Of a DNA stretch of 64,000 bases, positions 24,932 to 34,166 are shown one piece after another. A model generated the notes under the pieces. The model was not told the DNA's origin. It made no database searches and was given only the letters and a program-made list of their open reading frames with translations. Numbering within the stretch: the stretch's first letter is position 1; the number at the start of each line of letters is the position of its first letter. The stretch is from Marinobacter sp. THAF197a (GTDB lineage Bacteria > Pseudomonadota > Gammaproteobacteria > Pseudomonadales > Oleiphilaceae), in contig NZ_CP045324.1 in the NCBI RefSeq assembly GCF_009363275.1, positions 620,001-684,000 of the forward strand. Direction: 5' to 3'. The position numbers and the translations under genes are program-made.

Positions 24932-26027
24932 CGAGAGAGTTTAACAGATCTTCCATAGCCTGTTTTTGGTTCACCATTGAATACATTTGGCCAAGACTTG
25001 CCGCCGCCTGACTAGCTCGCTTTCCTACGTCAGGGTCTGTCAGCATGTTCTGCGCGGCTTTCCCCCACTCCTCCAGGTTGTAGCCACTGATTACCTCTGG
25101 CACCGAGTGATCCTGCATCAACTCAGCGACGCCGACGTTGTCACTTGCGATCGTAGGCACTCCACAGGACAACCCCTCCAGGACAACACGGCCGTATTCT
25201 TCCAGTAAGGCGGGGAATATGTGCAAATCCAGGGCATGAAACAATTCGTGAACGTTTGGTACCGGGTCAAGAAATCGAATCCGGGACTGCAAGTCGTGTG
25301 CAGATATTTGTTCGGCAAAACGAGTACTGTCTGATTTTCCCACGACAAGGAATTCAATCGGCAAAGATGTGTTTGCTGCAAGAAATCCGGCGACCTCCAG
25401 AAAGAAACGAACGTTTCGTTTGGTAAAGTCTCCGGAGGTGATCAGCCCAACAACCGTGGAGGTTTCCGGGATCTGCAACTCTCGGCGAGCTATTCTCCGT
25501 AACTCCTCTTTGCCCGATGTACTGAACAGACTGGTATCAACGCCCTGGTAGAAAACACGTAGCTTCTCTTTGGGTACTGAATATCGGCGATGGAAATCAT
25601 CGGCCATAAGTTTGGAGTTGGCGATGAGTACCCGGTAATCTCCATCGGAGATAACGGAGTCGTGGAAGGCTGCTACATCAAGCTCCGGAGTGCCGCATTT
25701 TTCTTCATGCAACCTGACACAGTTGTGCATCACCAGGATGTCATTGCTGTGGCTGTCACCATGACTGAAAAAGAGGTCGTAGGGGTTTGCTCTCAGCCAG
25801 TGTTGTACACGCTTATCAAACCAGGTTCGGCGATAGGCCCCTTTGATTGGCCATCGCATGATGCGAACGAAATCCGCTCCACATTCATCCAGGATTTTTC
25901 GGTTATAGCGTTCTGCGATGACCGTAATGTCATAGCCCAACGCCTTGAGGTACTGGCAGTGTTCAATAACATTCCGAACAGCACCCGTGTACCTCTGAAT
26001 TTGTCTGATAGCGATGACGGCTTTCAA
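24921..26027 (-). CDS. Glycosyltransferase family 4 (LPS core)
   Basis: This 368-residue GT-B retaining glycosyltransferase probably adds a sugar to the LPS outer core. The N-terminal half begins MKAVIAIRQIQRYTGAVRNVIEH. The C-terminal half has the family motif ALLEEYGRVVLEGLSCGVPTIA, with the two Glu of the EX7E motif, and VGLITSGDFTKRNVRFFLEVA before it. The sugar and acceptor cannot be told from sequence. It overlaps the waaL stop by four bases and is the last gene of a nine-gene minus-strand operon that starts with gmhA. Its end overlaps kdkA tail-to-tail. Confidence 0.85.
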   Translation of the reverse strand: MKAVIAIRQIQRYTGAVRNVIEHCQYLKALGYDITVIAERYNRKILDECGADFVRIMRWPIKGAYRRTWFDKRVQHWLRANPYDLFFSHGDSHSNDILVMHNCVRLHEEKCGTPELDVAAFHDSVISDGDYRVLIANSKLMADDFHRRYSVPKEKLRVFYQGVDTSLFSTSGKEELRRIARRELQIPETSTVVGLITSGDFTKRNVRFFLEVAGFLAANTSLPIEFLVVGKSDSTRFAEQISAHDLQSRIRFLDPVPNVHELFHALDLHIFPALLEEYGRVVLEGLSCGVPTIASDNVGVAELMQDHSVPEVISGYNLEEWGKAAQNMLTDPDVGKRASQAAASLGQMYSMVNQKQAMEDLLNSLVKR

Positions 26028-27271
26028 TTTAGACTCTTCCTATGAGTGTTATAGATGAACCACGCAGCAATAGCATAATACAAACCATAGTTCTGAATAA
26101 CTCTCCTCTGATCAAACAGGGTGATTGTAAGCCCAAAGAAGATGAAGGATAGAAAAATCACAGCCAGCGTAACACGCAGAATATGGTGGTTCAGATGGCT
26201 GCCAGGGCGAGGTGTGGCCAGGTAGAACAAGGGAAGGGTCAGCATCAAGAGTAGAAGAAACAGACCTATCAGGCCGTGAGATGCAAGCTGATACAGGTAT
26301 TGATTGTGAGGCTCGGAAGAAAAATCGGACATGAGTGGTTTTAGATGCCCTTCTGAAATCCGGGTAAGGATTTCGGTTCGGTATCCAGAGAAACCAGAAC
26401 CAATAACAGGTGCCTCGGTAATCACATTCAATGCTGCATCCCACATGAGCAAGCGCATTCCCATGGAGGTGTACAACTGACCTTCTGAAAATTTATCCAG
26501 CTCACTCAGGGTTAGCTCATATCGTTCGGAGATAGGGTCAACATACTTGACTGAGACGATGGCAGCAGACGCGACGAGCGCGAGCGTAATGACGAAGTAG
26601 CGAATTTGGTTTCGAGTAACGCTGAACCAGAATCCAACAGCGAGGAGTGCCAGAAATAGTGCAACGAGGCCTCCCCGGGATCCGGACTCCATAAAGGCTA
26701 TCAGTGCGCCAACACTTCCCGTCGCGGCTATCACATACCAGTGACGTTTGCTCTGGGTGAGTAATCCTCCAACGCAGAGTACCAAGGTAATTAGGGCGAT
26801 ATTGCCAAAATGGATGGCATGAACCAGTCCATCTAACCTGCCCTCGCCATCGTGCACAATCCAATACCCCAGAAACACCAGACCGCTCAGGGAAAAACTC
26901 AGTAACAGGTCTTTTGCCCGGAACCGCGCATGAAACAGGAGTGCGATGACAGGAATGCTGATCAAGAGCAGGGCATGTCGCTCGACACGGGATTTCGCGA
27001 AATCGCTGGGATCAACGAGCCAGTAAATAATGATTGACCACACAAAGAAGAGAAAAGGCGTGGCAACGAATAGCAGGGCTTTTGGTTCAAAGCAGAGTCT
27101 CTCTCTCACATTGGCGCTGATCGCAAATGAGACGATTCCCACGAGACCCAAAAGATACCAAAGGGCACTGCCGTACCCATCAACGATGACGCTGAGTGCA
27201 GGGAAAGTGCCAATGACGATAAGTAGTAAATATTTGAGGGTGGATGCCAGGCCACTTTGAACTGGGGTCAT
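26024..27271 (-). CDS. waaL: O-antigen ligase family membrane protein (WaaL-like)
   Basis: This 415-residue polytopic inner-membrane protein has about a dozen hydrophobic segments and a large periplasmic loop after ITEAPVIGSGFSGYRTEI. The short motif SSEPHNQYLYQLASHGLIG is the hallmark of the Wzy_C/O-antigen ligase family (H-N-x-Y-L-x-x-x-x-x-x-G-L). It probably joins an undecaprenyl-linked polysaccharide to lipid A-core in the periplasm. A polymerase (Wzy) is the alternative, but its place in a core operon favours ligase. It overlaps its neighbours on both sides by four bases. Confidence 0.8.
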   Translation of the reverse strand: MTPVQSGLASTLKYLLLIVIGTFPALSVIVDGYGSALWYLLGLVGIVSFAISANVRERLCFEPKALLFVATPFLFFVWSIIIYWLVDPSDFAKSRVERHALLLISIPVIALLFHARFRAKDLLLSFSLSGLVFLGYWIVHDGEGRLDGLVHAIHFGNIALITLVLCVGGLLTQSKRHWYVIAATGSVGALIAFMESGSRGGLVALFLALLAVGFWFSVTRNQIRYFVITLALVASAAIVSVKYVDPISERYELTLSELDKFSEGQLYTSMGMRLLMWDAALNVITEAPVIGSGFSGYRTEILTRISEGHLKPLMSDFSSEPHNQYLYQLASHGLIGLFLLLLMLTLPLFYLATPRPGSHLNHHILRVTLAVIFLSFIFFGLTITLFDQRRVIQNYGLYYAIAAWFIYNTHRKSLN

Positions 27272-28281
27272 TTGATGCTGCCTGACTCACTGATGCGTCT
27301 GATTCTGTGGAGTTTGAAGAGGGTCTCCAGCTTGACAGGATGCACATGGACCAAGCGTTTCAGAAACAGGTTTGCCTTCACTGAAGCTGGTGCTTTAGGG
27401 AAGTCCGGGTCACAGTAACGGCGATAAATCTCTTGCCATTCCCAGTGTTGCCACTGGGCGCATTGCCCTTTGGTACGTGAGATTCGGGCGGTTCCGAGAA
27501 ACTTCTGGCAAAGCCCCAAACCGAGCTCTGGAGGGGAGGCAATTATCAGATTGTTGGCGAAACACAGATCAGACTGGTTCATCTTGAGGGGCGATCTGTC
27601 AAGTAAGCCGTTGATATTTAATGATGAATCAAATTTCCTCAGGGCTTTTATCCAGAACATCTGGGTGCAATCGGGCGGATAATCTGTAAATAGAGTGTCC
27701 TCGCTATCACGAATCGGGTCCTGGGCGTCGTCAAAAAGGGCAAGATCCCAAAGGGTTCTCAGATCTTCGGTTAAGCCAAAATAGAAAAAGTCAGAGAGAT
27801 GGAAGGGTACCCTGAATCCTTTAGCGTACTGTCTGGTGAATACGTTTGAGACGACAACTCTCTCTTTCAGAAAGCAATGCGTTGAGGTTCTTTTGGGGTA
27901 TTCACGTTGCAGAGCTACGAAGTTGTTTCCCGTCAGATAGTTGTCACTACGTAATTTGACCGCGTATTTCGTGGTGACCTCTCTCAAGCCCTCACGTGTT
28001 GATACTATCTGCCTGTTATTGTTGAAGCGATGTGGCGCACCGTCCCTTCCAAAAAACCTGACGTTAGGCCCTGGGTCTTCGGAGATGATGAGCCGATCGT
28101 AATCGAGCCCAGCGAGTTCCTGGCCGGGCCATGTGGAGAGGATCAGCGTGCTACCAGGAAGATGTTGCCGAACTGACTCCAGGCATTTCTGGGTAATGCC
28201 TGGTTCTTGTTCACGGTCCTGAAAGCTCTGCACGGGGCCTTGGACAACCACGCTAATGTCAGAAAAGTCGCTCATTCTCAT
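27268..28281 (-). CDS. WavE-type LPS synthesis glycosyltransferase
   Basis: This 337-residue protein resembles WavE of the Vibrio cholerae core region. The N-terminus is typical: SDISVVVQGPVQ, then TLILSTWPGQ, IISEDPGPN and NNNRQIVSTREGL. The middle contains KYAVKLRSDNYL, an Asp-containing motif like that of GT-A enzymes. The exact reaction is not established in my knowledge. Transfer of a phospho-substituent or sugar onto core is plausible given the neighbours. It overlaps the waaL start and begins 14 bases after the nucleotidyltransferase-HAD gene. Composition is AT-richer than the surrounding genome. Confidence 0.75.
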   Translation of the reverse strand: MRMSDFSDISVVVQGPVQSFQDREQEPGITQKCLESVRQHLPGSTLILSTWPGQELAGLDYDRLIISEDPGPNVRFFGRDGAPHRFNNNRQIVSTREGLREVTTKYAVKLRSDNYLTGNNFVALQREYPKRTSTHCFLKERVVVSNVFTRQYAKGFRVPFHLSDFFYFGLTEDLRTLWDLALFDDAQDPIRDSEDTLFTDYPPDCTQMFWIKALRKFDSSLNINGLLDRSPLKMNQSDLCFANNLIIASPPELGLGLCQKFLGTARISRTKGQCAQWQHWEWQEIYRRYCDPDFPKAPASVKANLFLKRLVHVHPVKLETLFKLHRIRRISESGSIK

Positions 28282-28295
28282 GCTCGTATCAGGTT

Positions 28296-29372
28296 TCAGA
28301 TGCCAATATCAAAGCCAATAGACTCTTCAAGCATTTCTTTGAGGTCGTCGCTGTTGCGTTTGATATTTATTGCGTCACAGCTCTTGAAAGGGTTTGTTCG
28401 GGCGTAATCATTGATTACGATTCTTCGGCCATGCACCAGGCCAAAAATAATATCGTCGTAAGGAATATTTAGGCGCTCAAGTTGTTTGATGGTCGCTTCC
28501 CGAAAGCTTTCCTTCCGCGATGTAGTAATAATTATCTGGACCTTTCCAGATTTGTGAAGTTTGTTCAGGACCTGAATGTTCTTTGTTATGCCATTGGTTT
28601 CGCCCCAGTATGGTGAGTTGTACTGGGCCGAGTTCTCTACCAGAGTTCCATCAAGGTCTACGAAAAGCGTAGAGTATTGAGCCTTATATTGATTCCATTC
28701 GCGAATCGTTCCCCAGTCACAATAATCTTCACTATGCAGGGCGTTGAACGTATGGCCGTCCAGGAGCATCTGATAAATAATGTTAGAGATGTAAAGGTCG
28801 TGTGAGTCGCTGCTTAGCTTTTCATAAATGCTCATAAAGGTTTGGGCTGACTCAAAAACGTAGCCTCCCACACAGAATGTTGAGCTCACGATCTTTTTCT
28901 CAACAATATTTTGGACAAAACCATACTCGTCAATGTCTATATAGCTTTTGTTTCGTGCATTAACGGTTTCTAGCTCGTGGAGATCCAGGCAACAGACGTG
29001 GTTTCCCTCCTTAACGGGAGCAGAAAACTGGTTGTCAGAGTCTTTAATGAATATTGGACCGGTGATGCCCGCAGCCTTGAGCCCTTGATAAACCGTCTCG
29101 GGCTGGTTCCGTGTGCGTTCTTTCAGCATGATAAAACGAAGCTTGTCTCTGTAGCCAATTTCATCAAACTGGGTTTCAATCGCGACTCTCACGGAATGTT
29201 TATCTTCATGTTCCTGTAAGCAGATCAGGTTGATACTTTCAAATTTATCCAGGTCCAGTTTTTTGATCGCTTCAACAATCATCATGTGGCCCCTGGGGTG
29301 CGTAAGTAGCCATTTGGGTTTCATGTCTGGGAACCGTGATGAGCTGCCAGCAACTGGTAGAATTAGGTGCAT
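28296..29372 (-). CDS. Nucleotidyltransferase - HAD phosphatase fusion
   Basis: This 358-residue two-domain protein is probably cytoplasmic. Residues 1 to about 230 are a sugar-nucleotide-type NTP transferase: LPVAGSSSRF replaces the GxGTR loop, KPKWLL carries the usual Lys, FIKDSDNQF provides metal Asp residues, and CDWGT occurs late. Residues about 235-350 are a HAD domain with DLDGTL (motif I), IIITTSRKE (motif II Thr/Ser) and VINDYAR (late acidic motif). It probably activates a phosphorylated small molecule with CTP or a similar nucleotide and also removes or remodels a phosphate. The gene abuts the kinase gene upstream with no spacer. It is clearly AT-rich, suggesting transfer. Confidence 0.75.
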   Translation of the reverse strand: MHLILPVAGSSSRFPDMKPKWLLTHPRGHMMIVEAIKKLDLDKFESINLICLQEHEDKHSVRVAIETQFDEIGYRDKLRFIMLKERTRNQPETVYQGLKAAGITGPIFIKDSDNQFSAPVKEGNHVCCLDLHELETVNARNKSYIDIDEYGFVQNIVEKKIVSSTFCVGGYVFESAQTFMSIYEKLSSDSHDLYISNIIYQMLLDGHTFNALHSEDYCDWGTIREWNQYKAQYSTLFVDLDGTLVENSAQYNSPYWGETNGITKNIQVLNKLHKSGKVQIIITTSRKESFREATIKQLERLNIPYDDIIFGLVHGRRIVINDYARTNPFKSCDAINIKRNSDDLKEMLEESIGFDIGI

Positions 29373-30236
29373 TTAGTCCTCCAGAGTCTTCAGGGATGTT
29401 TGAATGAAGTTTAAAGTGGTTGTGTCGTTAGCGTACGGCAAAATTCTTAGAACGTTGACAGATTGGAGTAGGTTGTACTCTTTTCCGGAGATTCCGAGAG
29501 CTGAAAGCTTACGTTTTGCAAATATATCCAACTGCCGGAGGCCTTGGCAGACTCGAAGATGAGAGAATGGTTTTTTGGATTTGGTGAGAGACCAGCGAAG
29601 GTGTGTATCCTGCCGGAGCTTGACTAGGTCCATGATTGGGGAGTCGATGTAGCTGTCCAGGAAATCGAATAGGCCGATGCAATTACCATTGGCAGAAAAA
29701 ACGATGTTGGACAGGGTAAAATCGCCGTGACACCAACCATGAGGAATATTAATTTCTTTTTTTGTTAATCGGTCTCGCAATTTATTCCCGAAGAGTTGGT
29801 CGATCTCTTGTTTTTGAGGCTCCCCTGAAATGTTGCGAGATATTTCATCCAGCTTTACCAAAGCCGATGTATTAACTGTTTGGTAGTCGGTTCGCAGGTT
29901 GTGATCGATGAAGCCTTCGATTGCTTTGATACTTTGCATTAACGCAGGCACGGAACAAACGCCAAGGAAGTCGATGAAGTTCAGGTAGGGTAGAAATTCC
30001 ATTCGTGCGGAATAGAAGGCGGGATTGTCCGCTTCATCATAGAGTTCTGGGACTATTATGGCAGGGTTCTTAAGTGCATGTCGGAAGTTGTCTTGTTTGC
30101 GAATTTGTGCCTGGAGACGCGGAATATACGACGGGAGTGCGCATTCCTTTTCAACCATGATTCGCTGGTCATGAGTAAGCAGCCTTACGGTGCATCCCGA
30201 ATTGCCAGAAATCTCAATTGAAGGCTGATGTGGCAT
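29373..30236 (-). CDS. Small-molecule kinase of the choline/aminoglycoside kinase fold
   Basis: This 287-residue protein has the phosphotransferase (APH/LicA-like) motifs: a Brenner-type catalytic loop HGDFTLSNIVF and the metal site LFDFLDSYIDSPIMDLVKL. The N-terminal lobe is diverged (GNSGCTVRLL, MVEKECAL). The stop is directly followed by the start of the nucleotidyltransferase-HAD gene, so kinase plus nucleotidyltransferase looks like a two-step activation pathway similar in logic to LicA-LicC. The substrate is unknown; choline, a polyol or a sugar are possible. AT-rich like its partner. It is unlikely to be a true aminoglycoside resistance gene given its place in an LPS operon. Confidence 0.72.
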   Translation of the reverse strand: MPHQPSIEISGNSGCTVRLLTHDQRIMVEKECALPSYIPRLQAQIRKQDNFRHALKNPAIIVPELYDEADNPAFYSARMEFLPYLNFIDFLGVCSVPALMQSIKAIEGFIDHNLRTDYQTVNTSALVKLDEISRNISGEPQKQEIDQLFGNKLRDRLTKKEINIPHGWCHGDFTLSNIVFSANGNCIGLFDFLDSYIDSPIMDLVKLRQDTHLRWSLTKSKKPFSHLRVCQGLRQLDIFAKRKLSALGISGKEYNLLQSVNVLRILPYANDTTTLNFIQTSLKTLED

Positions 30237-30276
30237 TCCCGTTCCTTACCTTTCTATTTTGTCTTGTGTAATCACA

Positions 30277-30831
30277 CTAGACCGATGATCTATCGTGGAT
30301 AATCTGGCCAATATGCGTTAGCAGGGATAGTGACGCCTCGTTGTTCGGCAACGTCACAAGGAGGCTGCCGGTCAACACCCTTACCTTTGTGCCGATACTG
30401 GCTCGTTCCGCTGCTGCAACGTCACTTGGTTTATCCCCGACCATAATGCACTCCGACGGATCCAAATCAAAGTCCTCAATCCCCCTCAATATCATCCCCG
30501 GCTTCGGCTTCCTGCAATCGCAGTCCCGTTCATCTTCGGGCCCAAAGTCCGGATGGTGGGGGCAATGATAAACTCTGGAGATGGTCACGCCCTGTTCCTT
30601 GAATCGTTCTACCATCCAGTCTGTCAGTTCCTGGAATTGAGCTTCTGAGTACATGCCGCGGGCAATGCCGGACTGGTTAGTGACGACAATCAGCAGATAA
30701 CCCTGTTCCTGAAAGTGCCGGCAGGCCTCGAAGATACCATCTACAAACTCGAAATCTTCTTTGCGATACACATAGCCGTGATCCACGTTGATCACGCCAT
30801 CCCGGTCCAGAAATACGGCTTTGTTGGTCAT
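30277..30831 (-). CDS. gmhB: D-glycero-beta-D-manno-heptose-1,7-bisphosphate 7-phosphatase
   Basis: This HAD phosphatase is the third step of ADP-heptose synthesis for the LPS inner core. The 184-residue protein starts MTNKAVFLDRDGVIN with the nucleophile motif DRDG. It has VVTNQSGIARG, the zinc-binding CPHHPDFGPEDERDCDCRKP with its Cys/His cluster, and KPGMILRG then MVGDKPSDVAAAERA. I chose the ATG at 30831, which overlaps the previous stop by four bases and begins the conserved domain; the longer frame adds 57 unrelated residues. It completes the pathway with gmhA and hldE in the same operon and hldD opposite. Confidence 0.95.
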   Translation of the reverse strand: MTNKAVFLDRDGVINVDHGYVYRKEDFEFVDGIFEACRHFQEQGYLLIVVTNQSGIARGMYSEAQFQELTDWMVERFKEQGVTISRVYHCPHHPDFGPEDERDCDCRKPKPGMILRGIEDFDLDPSECIMVGDKPSDVAAAERASIGTKVRVLTGSLLVTLPNNEASLSLLTHIGQIIHDRSSV

Positions 30832-31871
30832 AGGTTCTGTTCCTGAATACAGCGGTCCAACATGTCGATAACGTGTTCCGTCGTGATGTTCTCCATCAGT
30901 TCTTCGCCCTTGAGCCTCTGGCCCCAGCGGCTTTGTTCCGGCGTTTCCCCTCGCATCTGTTTCAGTGCGGGGGTATAGGCGTCTACCACGTAGTTTTGCC
31001 ACAGGTAGGGGCCGGTACGTTTCGGGTTGCTGTGAGCATACAGGCCGATAACCGGCGTGCCTGCGGCAACGGCCATGTGGGCCGGGCCGGTGTCTGGGGC
31101 GAGCACAAGGCTGGCCTCGCCAATCAGGGCGAACAATTGCTTCAGGCTCGACTGGCCAACCAGGTTATGCAGGGAGTGTTTGGCGTGGGCCTGAATGTTG
31201 GCAGCTAATTGCTTTTCATGATCGGCCGGCCCGCCACACAGATACACGGAAAAACCCTGGCTGGCGGCGTAGTCGGCTACCGCGGCGTATCGGTCTGGCA
31301 GCCAGTTCCGCTCGGTGTTAGAGGCGGCGGCGGTGATGATCAGGTGTTTGCTGGTGTTCGGGTCGAGCTGGGCTTTGGCCCAGCCCCGGTCTTCGGCATT
31401 AACCGGAATGTTCCAGCCGGGCGCTTCGAGCGGGATGCCCAGCGATTTCTGGAACTGTCGGAAATTGTCCAGCACGTGGACCTTGTTCGTTGGCTCGATC
31501 CGCTCGTTGATAAACAGGCTGTGCAGCTCTTTGCTCTTGGCTTTGTCGTAGCCAATTCGCCGCTTGGCGGAAATACACAAGCTGGCGAGATTCGCTCTCA
31601 GGGCGACTTGCATCAGTAGCAGGGCGTCAAATCGTTTGCCCTGGAGTTGGCGCCGAAGGTTTCGGTAAGCGGCCATGCCCTGCTTCTTGTCAAACACGAC
31701 AAAGTTGACGCCGTCCATGCCTGCCATCAGCGCGGCTTCAGCCTTGCCGATCACCCAGGTGATCTCAGCTTCCGGGTAATGTTGCCGGATGGCATGCACC
31801 ACTGCAGCGGCGTTGCAGGTGTCGCCAATGGCCGACAGGCGCAGCAGGCAGATGGAGCGTGGCGCAGACAA
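30828..31871 (-). CDS. Glycosyltransferase family 9 (heptosyltransferase I-like)
   Basis: This 347-residue GT-B enzyme of the ADP-heptose:LPS heptosyltransferase family acts at the inner face of the cytoplasmic membrane. It begins SICLLRLSAIGDTCNAAAVV with the family GD motif. The C-terminal half has LVLAPDTGPAHMAVAAGTPVIGLY, the typical D-T/S-G-x-x-H motif that contacts ADP. WaaF is encoded separately at 35105, so this may be WaaC or a further heptosyltransferase. The start is TTG at 31871 with GAGG 5 bases upstream, inside the end region of hldE. It overlaps gmhB by four bases. Confidence 0.85.
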   Translation of the reverse strand: MSAPRSICLLRLSAIGDTCNAAAVVHAIRQHYPEAEITWVIGKAEAALMAGMDGVNFVVFDKKQGMAAYRNLRRQLQGKRFDALLLMQVALRANLASLCISAKRRIGYDKAKSKELHSLFINERIEPTNKVHVLDNFRQFQKSLGIPLEAPGWNIPVNAEDRGWAKAQLDPNTSKHLIITAAASNTERNWLPDRYAAVADYAASQGFSVYLCGGPADHEKQLAANIQAHAKHSLHNLVGQSSLKQLFALIGEASLVLAPDTGPAHMAVAAGTPVIGLYAHSNPKRTGPYLWQNYVVDAYTPALKQMRGETPEQSRWGQRLKGEELMENITTEHVIDMLDRCIQEQNL

Positions 31872-31872
31872 A

Positions 31873-33318
31873 TCAGCCTCGAACTTTCTTGATCAGCCCG
31901 GTGGTGGAACGGCCTTCAACCGTGGGCAGAATGGCAACCTCACCGCCGTTTTCCTGAACAAAGTCCGCGCCGACGATGGTGTCGATTGAGTAGTCGCCGC
32001 CTTTGGCGAGCACCTGCGGATTCACCCGTTTGATGAGTTGCTCCGGGGTGTCGTTCTCCTCAGTGTTGTCACCGAAGGGGATGACCCAGTCCACACAGGC
32101 CAGGGCGGATAGCACTTCCATCCGGTCTTCCAGCGAGTTCACCGGGCGCTCCTCGCCCTTCAGGCGACGCACGGAGGCATCGGAGTTCAGCCCGACAACC
32201 AGTCTGTCACCGAGCGCCCGGGCCTGGGCCAGGTAGCGTACATGGCCGGCGTGCAGGATGTCGAAGCAGCCGTTGGTAAAGACAATCCGCTCGCCCTGTT
32301 GGCGGGCGTAGTCAATGTGCAGCAGGCTCTGCTCGACGCTGGGGTGGTAGCCGCTGGTCTTGGCCGACCACTGATGGCTGGCGCGGGCCGCCAGTTCCTC
32401 CGGGGAAACGGTTGCGGCGCCTAGTTTGGCCACCACAATGCCGGCCGCAAGGTTGGACAGCCAGGCCGCGTCTTTCAGATCAAACCCGGCACTCAGCAGG
32501 GTGCCCAGGGTGGCGATCACGGTGTCACCGGCACCGGTGACGTCACTCACTTCCAGGACTTCCGCCGGGAAATGGTGGTGCTCCGTCGGGGTGATCAGAC
32601 TCATGCCTTGCTCGCTGCGGGTCAGCAGCATGGTATCGATGCCCGCGTCGGCCAGCATGGCGCGGGCCGAACTCAGCATGGCGTCATCTGAGGAGGCGTC
32701 TCCGCCGGCGGCCTTGAACTCACTCAGATTCGGGGTAATGACGGTTGCGCCACGATACAGGGAGAAGTCTTTGCTTTTCGGGTCAACCAGCACCTTCTTG
32801 CCGGCCTTTCGCGCAGCCTGGATCAAGTCGCCAACAAAGGCGAGGGTGCCTTTGGCGTAGTCGCTGATGATCACGGTATTGTATTGCTCAACCAGTTCGC
32901 CGTAACGCTGCTTGACGCTTTCGGCCTGGGCGACGGGGAAGGTGTCTTCCATGTCGAGCCGAACCATCTGTTGATGGCGGGAGATAATACGGGTTTTGGA
33001 GATGGTGCGTGCGTCGTCCAGTTCCAGGAGCTCGGAATGGACCTTTTCCTTGACCAGAAGGTCTTTCAGCAAACGACCGTCGGTGTCGTTGCCGATGATG
33101 CCAAGAATGGCAGCCTGGCCATCAAGGTGGGCAATATTTCTGGCAACGTTGGCGGCACCGCCTGCCCGGTCTTCCGTGTGGGCAACCCGGACCACCGGCA
33201 CCGGTGCTTCCGGTGAAATGCGGTTGGTGTCGCCAATGAAATAGCGGTCGAGCATGACATCGCCAATCACCAGCACAGAGGCGGTCTGAAGCTGGTCCAG
33301 CCGGGCCAGATCAAGCAT
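31873..33318 (-). CDS. hldE: Bifunctional heptose-7-phosphate kinase / heptose-1-phosphate adenylyltransferase
   Basis: HldE carries out two steps of ADP-heptose synthesis. The 481-residue protein is a fusion. The N-terminal ribokinase-like domain (1 to about 320) has VLVIGDVMLDRYFIGD, GGAANVARNIAHL and the DVTGAGDTVIATLG active site. The C-terminal cytidylyltransferase-like domain (about 345-481) has FTNGCFDILHAGHVRYL and GLNSDASVRRLKG. Size and order match E. coli HldE. Its ATG overlaps the gmhA stop (TGATG). It is central to the minus-strand heptose operon. Confidence 0.97.
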   Translation of the reverse strand: MLDLARLDQLQTASVLVIGDVMLDRYFIGDTNRISPEAPVPVVRVAHTEDRAGGAANVARNIAHLDGQAAILGIIGNDTDGRLLKDLLVKEKVHSELLELDDARTISKTRIISRHQQMVRLDMEDTFPVAQAESVKQRYGELVEQYNTVIISDYAKGTLAFVGDLIQAARKAGKKVLVDPKSKDFSLYRGATVITPNLSEFKAAGGDASSDDAMLSSARAMLADAGIDTMLLTRSEQGMSLITPTEHHHFPAEVLEVSDVTGAGDTVIATLGTLLSAGFDLKDAAWLSNLAAGIVVAKLGAATVSPEELAARASHQWSAKTSGYHPSVEQSLLHIDYARQQGERIVFTNGCFDILHAGHVRYLAQARALGDRLVVGLNSDASVRRLKGEERPVNSLEDRMEVLSALACVDWVIPFGDNTEENDTPEQLIKRVNPQVLAKGGDYSIDTIVGADFVQENGGEVAILPTVEGRSTTGLIKKVRG

Positions 33319-33902
33319 CAGTCAAAGCCTCCGGACAGCATCACCTCATCCATCGCTTCACACAGCCAGTGGCCGATGAACATATGGGCCTCCTGGATGC
33401 GGGCGGTTTCGTCACTGTTGATGATGATGGACAGCTTGGCGATGTCTTTGACTTTGCCGCCGTCCCGGCCGGTCAGTGCCACGGTGGCCGCACCCATGTC
33501 GTTGGCGGCTTTCAGGGCACGGTTGATGTTCTCGCTCTGGCCGGAGGTGGTCAGGCCGATCACCAGGTCTTCCGGCTTGCCCAGCCCCAGAACTTGCCGC
33601 TCGAATACGGTCTCGAATTCGTAGTCGTTCGGGTGTGCCGTCAGAATGGAGGTGTCTGTGGTCAGGGCGATGGAGGCCAGGGGGCCGCGCTCCTTTTTAT
33701 AGCGGACCATGAACTCGGCCGCCAAATGCTGCGAATCTGCGGCACTGCCACCGTTGCCCAGGAAGATGATCTTGCCGCCCCGTTTCAGGCTTTGGCGAGT
33801 CAGTTCCAACAGTTGCTCGACGGATTCCTGATGCTCTTCCATCACGGCAAAGGTTTTGCGGTGCCGTTCCAGGGTGGCGAGGTAACTGCTTTGCTGGGAC
33901 AT
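33318..33902 (-). CDS. gmhA: Sedoheptulose-7-phosphate isomerase
   Basis: GmhA converts sedoheptulose 7-phosphate to D-glycero-manno-heptose 7-phosphate, the first step toward LPS heptose. The 194-residue SIS-fold protein shows FLGNGGSAADSQHLAAEF, ALTTDTSILTAHPND, VIGLTTSGQSENINRALK and the C-terminal EAHMFIGHWLCEAMDE. I chose the ATG at 33902 (MSQQSS...) because GGAGG is 5 bases upstream; the longer frame adds an unrelated 36 residues. It is the first gene of the nine-gene minus-strand LPS operon and is divergent from hldD across a gap of about 264 bases that must hold both promoters. Confidence 0.96.
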   Translation of the reverse strand: MSQQSSYLATLERHRKTFAVMEEHQESVEQLLELTRQSLKRGGKIIFLGNGGSAADSQHLAAEFMVRYKKERGPLASIALTTDTSILTAHPNDYEFETVFERQVLGLGKPEDLVIGLTTSGQSENINRALKAANDMGAATVALTGRDGGKVKDIAKLSIIINSDETARIQEAHMFIGHWLCEAMDEVMLSGGFD

Positions 33903-34166
33903 ATGAGCCTCCGGTGTGAACAATCCCAAAGTCGACCCGGTGCGGCGCAGCACCAGTTCCAAGCGCGAAGTGTACCATGGCCGCAACAGGCGTCCCATAT
34001 GCTTTTTCACCGACTAACCGCCCGTTAATCCAGTGTTCATCATGGTTCTGGCCGATGGCCAGTCGGGCTCTGGTTGTTTTAGGCAGGTACAAAAGAGGTT
34101 AGTATTACGGCTGAACCCAGCGGCCATTATCCGGCCTGTCTGCACAGAAATTTCAGGAGCCTTACC

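Noticed and set aside
29373..30236. Antibiotic (aminoglycoside) phosphotransferase
   Set aside because: Only the general kinase fold is shared. Its operon partners are LPS genes, so a metabolic kinase is more likely.
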